The notes under the pieces: model-generated
What the model saw: only the letters and a program-made list of their open reading frames with translations
What the model was told of the DNA's origin: nothing
Databases searched by the model: none
Position numbers and translations under genes: made by a program
Shown here: positions 59,892-64,000 of the stretch, piece after piece
How positions within the stretch are numbered: position 1 is the first letter of the stretch
Layout: each line of letters starts with the position of its first letter
Assembly (NCBI RefSeq): GCF_014898815.1
Contig: NW_026515528.1
Coordinates: 397,991-461,990 of the forward strand
Length of the DNA stretch: 64,000 nt
Direction of reading: 5' to 3'
Source of the DNA: Panonychus citri
Taxonomy: Eukaryota; Arthropoda; Arachnida; Trombidiformes; Tetranychidae

Positions 59892-60930
59892 TTCAACGGA
59901 CGAAACAAATTGTTACAATTAGTTGAAAAGATTAATTAATTTACTTAATTGTGATTAAATTATTTGCAAATTTAAACTGAGAGTTGTTAGAGTTAAAGTT
60001 ATTACAATTGTTGATTTTTGTCTTGACAACAAATTTTGAAATGTTTTCTTATTAATCTTGTCTGATGATAATCGTCTACTCATTTTAATCACAATTAGTT
60101 GATTTTTGGTTGGACAATTGAAATAATTAAATTGATAAAAGGTTTGAATATAATCAGTATTAAAGACAAATCAGATTTACTTACATTGGCTTGAATCGGT
60201 CAAGGGTCAGTCTTGTCAAGTCCATAATTTAGTTGATTAACTAACTGATGATAGAAACTAATTTCTTATTGGTAACAATTTAATTGCAATCAATTACTTG
60301 AATTTTATCAGTCAACGCCAAAAACACTGTTACAATTAAAAGGTTGATTTATTTTTAATGAAAGATTAAATCAACAATTACTATCAATGTTGATTAGCTA
60401 GTGACGATTTGATTAAGCTTAATTGTGATCCTTTTAATTGTAATTGAAACGTCAATAAAATTTGAATGAAATTAGCTTTGGATTTTAATTGTTTTCAACT
60501 GGTAATTACTGTTGAATTTCATCACAATCAGTTGATTGGTGATAAAAGTTTTCGTGAACGTGATTATCAAAAGTTGATTAACTTATCGTTATGACTAAAT
60601 TAGTAAATGAATTCAATTGGCTTGGTTAGGTTTTGATACAATTAAGTGGAAAAATGATTAGTTAAATTGTTTGATTGTTTATTGAGCAATTTAGTTTTTT
60701 TCGTAACAAAATTTTGCTATGTACTTGATTAATTGTGACTACAAACATTATATTCGATAAGAAATTAAAATATGAATGTTTTGTTTTGTGTTAACTAATG
60801 AGAACAATTTAGCAATTGAAAGTTTGCTTTTTTAAAAAAAGAGTATAAAAAGTGAGATATGGAAGATGATTAACATGATAAGGAACACAATTAAGAACAA
60901 TTAAGTAAAATTTGGACTTTCGTTAGTTTA
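59892..60930. other. promoter/5' region of the NADPH oxidase and 3' flank of RNR
   Basis: Apart from the possible first exon at 60185-60225, no gene was seen. Confidence 0.45.
60185..60225 (-). CDS. possible alternative first coding exon of the NADPH oxidase
   Basis: ATG at 60225, encoding MDLTRLTLDRFKP, with a consensus donor CCAAT|GTAAGT. It ends in phase 2, the same phase as exon 1 at 59851-59891, and is also 41 bases long. It could splice to the exon beginning at 59727. No acceptor stands before the 59891 ATG, so the two are alternatives rather than successive exons. This would give two N-termini before the EF hands. Needs transcript support. Confidence 0.5.
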
Positions 60931-63541
60931 TCAGGCACTACACATTAGACAACCATCTTTGTTTTGAATAGAACAGGTAAATATTTCCTCTTCCGTTGGT
61001 TCCTCTGGGGTTGGTTTGGTTGATTGTTGTTTAATTGTTTGCGACATTTTTTTCTTATCAACGGTAAATTGAATAGCGTTAGCTGCGGGTTTACTGCGTA
61101 GATAATACATTCCAGTCTTAAGACCAAGTTCCCAACCATAGAAATGCATTGAGGTCATTTTAGCAACGGTAGGTCGTTCGAAGTGAATATTCAACGATTG
61201 ACTTTGATCAATAAAGGCTCCACGATCGGCGGCCATTTCTAGAATATGTTTTTGAGGGATTTCCCAAACAGTTCGGTACAATTGTTTGATATCTTCGGGA
61301 ATACCATCGATCGCTTGGATTGAGCCTCGGTGGAAAACAATTTTCTCCCTCATATCATCAGTCCAAAGTTCACGTTCGGTTAAATCTTTAACCAAATGAT
61401 GATTGACAACTTGAAATTCACCGGAAAGTACTCGTCGTGTATAAATGTTACTGGTATATGGTTCAATCGATTCATTGTTTCCCAAAATTTGTGCAGTTGA
61501 TGCGGTTGGCATGGGAGCAAGAAGTAAACTGTTTCGAAGACCATGTTTAGCGATTTTAGCTTTCAATTCTGCCCAATCCCAAAGGTCACTTGGTTCAGCT
61601 TTCCACATGTCGTATTGTAAGATACCTTGGGAAGCGGGTGATCCTTGATATGTTTCATATGGACCAAGTTCTTCAGCTAATTCACAACTTGATTCTAATG
61701 CTCCATAATAGATTGTCTCGAATATTTGAATGTTCAATTTTCGAGCTTGTGGACTGTCGAATGGATATCTCATCATGAGAAATGCGTCAGCTAATCCTTG
61801 GACTCCGAGGCCAATAGGTCGATGTCTTTTATTTGAATTTTCGGCTTCTTTGAGAGGATAAAAGTTTATGTCGATGATTTTGTTCAAATTTCTTGTGACA
61901 ACTTTAGTGACTTCTTTTAACTTTTTAAAGTCAAATTGTCGGGTCGCTTCATCGACAAACTTTTTAATTGCAATTGAGGCAAGATTGCAAACGGCCACTT
62001 CACTGGGTGAACTGTATTCAACAATTTCAGTACACAAATTGGAACACTTAATGGTACCAAGATTTTTCTGGTTCGATTTATTATTACAATGGTCTTTATA
62101 AAGCATATAAGGGACACCCGTTTCCATTTGAGCGTCAATTATTGCCGACCAGAGAGATCGAGCTTTAATTTGTTGATTGTAACGTTTCTCATTTTCGTAT
62201 TTGGTGTAAAGCTCAACAAATTCATCACCATAAACCTCAAAAAGACCTGGACATTTGTGTGGACACATGAGACTCCACATGCCATCCATTTTAACTCGTT
62301 CCATGAAAAGATCGGGGACCCAAAGAGCCAAAAATAAATCTCTAGCTCTCATCTCTTCTTTACCAGTATTTTTCCTCAAAGAAATGAAATCGAAAACATC
62401 AGAATGCCAAGGTTCAATATAAATAGCATAGGCACCAGGTCGTTTACCACCCTGGTTAACATAACGAGCAGATTCATTGAACATCTTTAACATTGGTATA
62501 AGACCATCAGAAGTACCATTGGTCCCAGCAATTCGAGTTCCTTTTGCTCGAATACAGTGAACATTAAGTCCAATTCCACCAGCATATTTAGAAATGAGGT
62601 TACAATCTTTAAGAGTATCCGAGATTCCCTCGATACTGTCTTCTCTCATGGTAAGAAGATAACAACTTGATAGTTGAGGTCGAGGTGTACCAGCGTTAAA
62701 AAGAGTGGGAGATGCATGAGTGAACCATTTTTGGGACATAAGTTCATAGGTTTGAAGAGCAGATTCAATGTCTTCACCATGAATTCCAACAGCAACTCTC
62801 ATTAACATGTGCTGAGGTCTTTCAACCACTTTACCTTTTATTTTGAGTAGATAAGACCTCTCCAAGGTTTTAAAGCCAAAATAATCATAACTGTAAACCA
62901 TCAACGATAAAAAATGAAAAGAAATATTATCAATTGAGGAAGAAAAACAAAAATAAATAAAAACCAATTACAAACATTATCAGAAATACAAGGTCATTGA
63001 TATGTAGATAAGAAAAATGTTACACAACAATTTCTTAATTACATAGATAACGTGTTGATTAAATTCTGGTGGGAAATTAATCACAAAACTACTATGGTTA
63101 CCTGAAATCCCGATCATAGATTAAAGCTGAATTGAGAGTCTCTGAATTGGCAATGATAATTTGATATGTTTTCTCAGCAATCATGGGTGAAGGAGATTTA
63201 GAATCAGCATCATACATTTTGTAAAGATCTTCGATAACCTCGGTGAAATTTTTCTTCGTCTCTTTGTGTAGATTACTAATGGCGATTCGAGCAGCAAGAA
63301 TGGCATATTCATGGTGTTGCGAGGTCATACTAGCACTAATTTCAGCAGCCAGATTATCCAATTCAACGGTAGATACACCAGGATATAGACCATCAATAAC
63401 CTTTCTAGTAATCGCAGGTGGATCAATAAAATCCATGTTCAATCCATAGCAAAGTTTAGCTACTCGAGAGGTAATTTTATCATACATAACCGATTCTTGT
63501 CGACCATTTCGCTTGACAACGTACATCTTATTAGGAGACAT
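60931..63541 (-). CDS. RnrL: ribonucleoside-diphosphate reductase large subunit, two exons
   Basis: Exon 1 63102-63541 (ATG at 63541), exon 2 60931-62890; the 211-base intron splits a Ser codon (DF|S then YDYFGFKTLERSY). 799 residues, as expected for class Ia R1. It reduces ribonucleoside diphosphates to deoxy forms for DNA synthesis, with the small subunit supplying the radical. The N-terminal ATP cone (MYVVKRNGRQESV...) gives overall allosteric control. Catalytic residues are visible: Cys in PQLSSCYLL, Asn-Leu-Cys-Thr-Glu in SNLCTEIVEY, and the second redox Cys in EVAVCNLASIAI. The C-terminal tail ends CLMCSA, the swinging thiol pair that regenerates the active site. The protein should be cytosolic. 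S-phase control fits the E2F-like sites upstream. Confidence 0.97.
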
Positions 63542-64000
63542 TTTCGTTATTCACAAGATTCAAAGGATTAAAGAAGAAAAAAAAAGAAACAAAACAATTT
63601 CGTTTAATGAGGAAAGAGAGAAAAAGATAAGTTCAAGGAAAAAGATGCAAATAAAAGCAAGAGTTTAAGTAAGTGAATGAGAGAAAATGAAGAGAAAAAG
63701 TTAACTGTTTCAGTTAACTGAAACAAAAGAAATTATCACGAGGGAGAAGAAAAGGGTGAGGTAATTAAGATGGAAGATGGAAGATAACGGATGAGGTAGT
63801 TAAAAAGAGTTTAAAAATCAAATTAAAAAAACGGTCAAAATGAGAGAGAAACAATTTTTACAAGATGAGAAAATGATGAAAGAACAATTTTCATCTTCTA
63901 AGAAAAAGAATAAGAAAAAACCGCCAAAAATTCGATTCGAAAGTGGCTCCATCTATTCGAAAAACAGTTATTCCTTTTGAGCGGAAAATTTTGTTTCATT
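63542..64000. other. 5' flank of RNR, to window end
   Basis: Purine-rich on the plus strand (GAGAGAAAATGAAGAGAAAAA). It contains the E2F-like sites. No gene was seen. Confidence 0.45.
63921..63988 (-). promoter_or_regulatory. E2F-like sites upstream of the RNR large subunit
   Basis: CCGCCAAAAA at 63921-63930 reads TTTTTGGCGG on the gene strand, and GCGGAAAA lies at 63981-63988. Both resemble the E2F consensus TTTSSCGC. They lie about 380 and 440 bases upstream of the ATG. RNR genes are known E2F targets in animals. Binding is inferred. Confidence 0.4.

Noticed and set aside
1..64000. CRISPR arrays, operons, Shine-Dalgarno sites
   Set aside because: Introns and gene types show a eukaryotic nuclear genome. 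The tandem repeats seen lack spacer structure.
1..64000. tRNA or rRNA genes
   Set aside because: No convincing T-arm GGTTCRANNCC with paired acceptor stem or rRNA-like stretch was noticed; a tRNAscan or Infernal run would be decisive.

Overview
The window looks like nuclear DNA of a chelicerate, most likely a spider mite (Tetranychus type). This is inferred from the gene content: lineage-type gustatory receptors, a senseless/GFI1 homologue, a calcium-regulated NADPH oxidase, short AT-rich introns with GT..AG borders, and very AT-rich intergenic DNA full of CAATTAA/TTGATTG words. No database search was possible.

Layout: (1) 1-577 carries a 325-bp direct repeat with an internal hairpin, followed by about 6 kb of gene-free AT-rich DNA. 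(2) 6.9-20 kb is a tandem gustatory receptor (GR) cluster on the minus strand. It holds two apparently intact genes (7869-9037 and 18745-19901), one copy broken by a single missing base (13304-14454), and several decayed fragments joined by segmental duplications. Between them lie a small secreted repeat protein (10699-11839), an array of 96-bp repeats, and a broken endonuclease/exonuclease/phosphatase-fold gene (15459-16779). Each GR has a last exon of 51 codons that is hidden when the DNA is read without splicing. (3) 20-32.5 kb is mostly gene-poor. It has imperfect hairpins, a secreted Ser/Asn-rich protein gene (26518-28212), a CT microsatellite and a 683-bp Tc1/mariner-type non-autonomous element (29801-30483) with a TA target duplication. 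(4) 32527-42752 is a young, nearly complete Ty3/gypsy LTR retrotransposon with 648/649-bp LTRs about 99% identical and an AGAT target duplication. Pol runs in frame into a third region carrying a RING-like zinc motif; that region is interrupted by several frame breaks. (5) 43064-43696 is a candidate neuropeptide precursor. (6) 48611-53335 is senseless in three exons. (7) 54.4-63.5 kb is a compact block of conserved genes: eIF6 (minus), a MARCH-type RING-CH membrane E3 ligase (plus), an EF-hand NADPH oxidase of NOX5 type with two possible first exons (minus), and the ribonucleotide reductase large subunit (minus).

The genes do not form one pathway. The left half is a fast-evolving, duplication-prone chemosensory and transposon region. 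The right half holds developmental and housekeeping genes. The exon models were built by hand from splice consensus, phase matching and family conservation. They fit exactly in phase for GR, senseless, eIF6, NOX5 and RNR.
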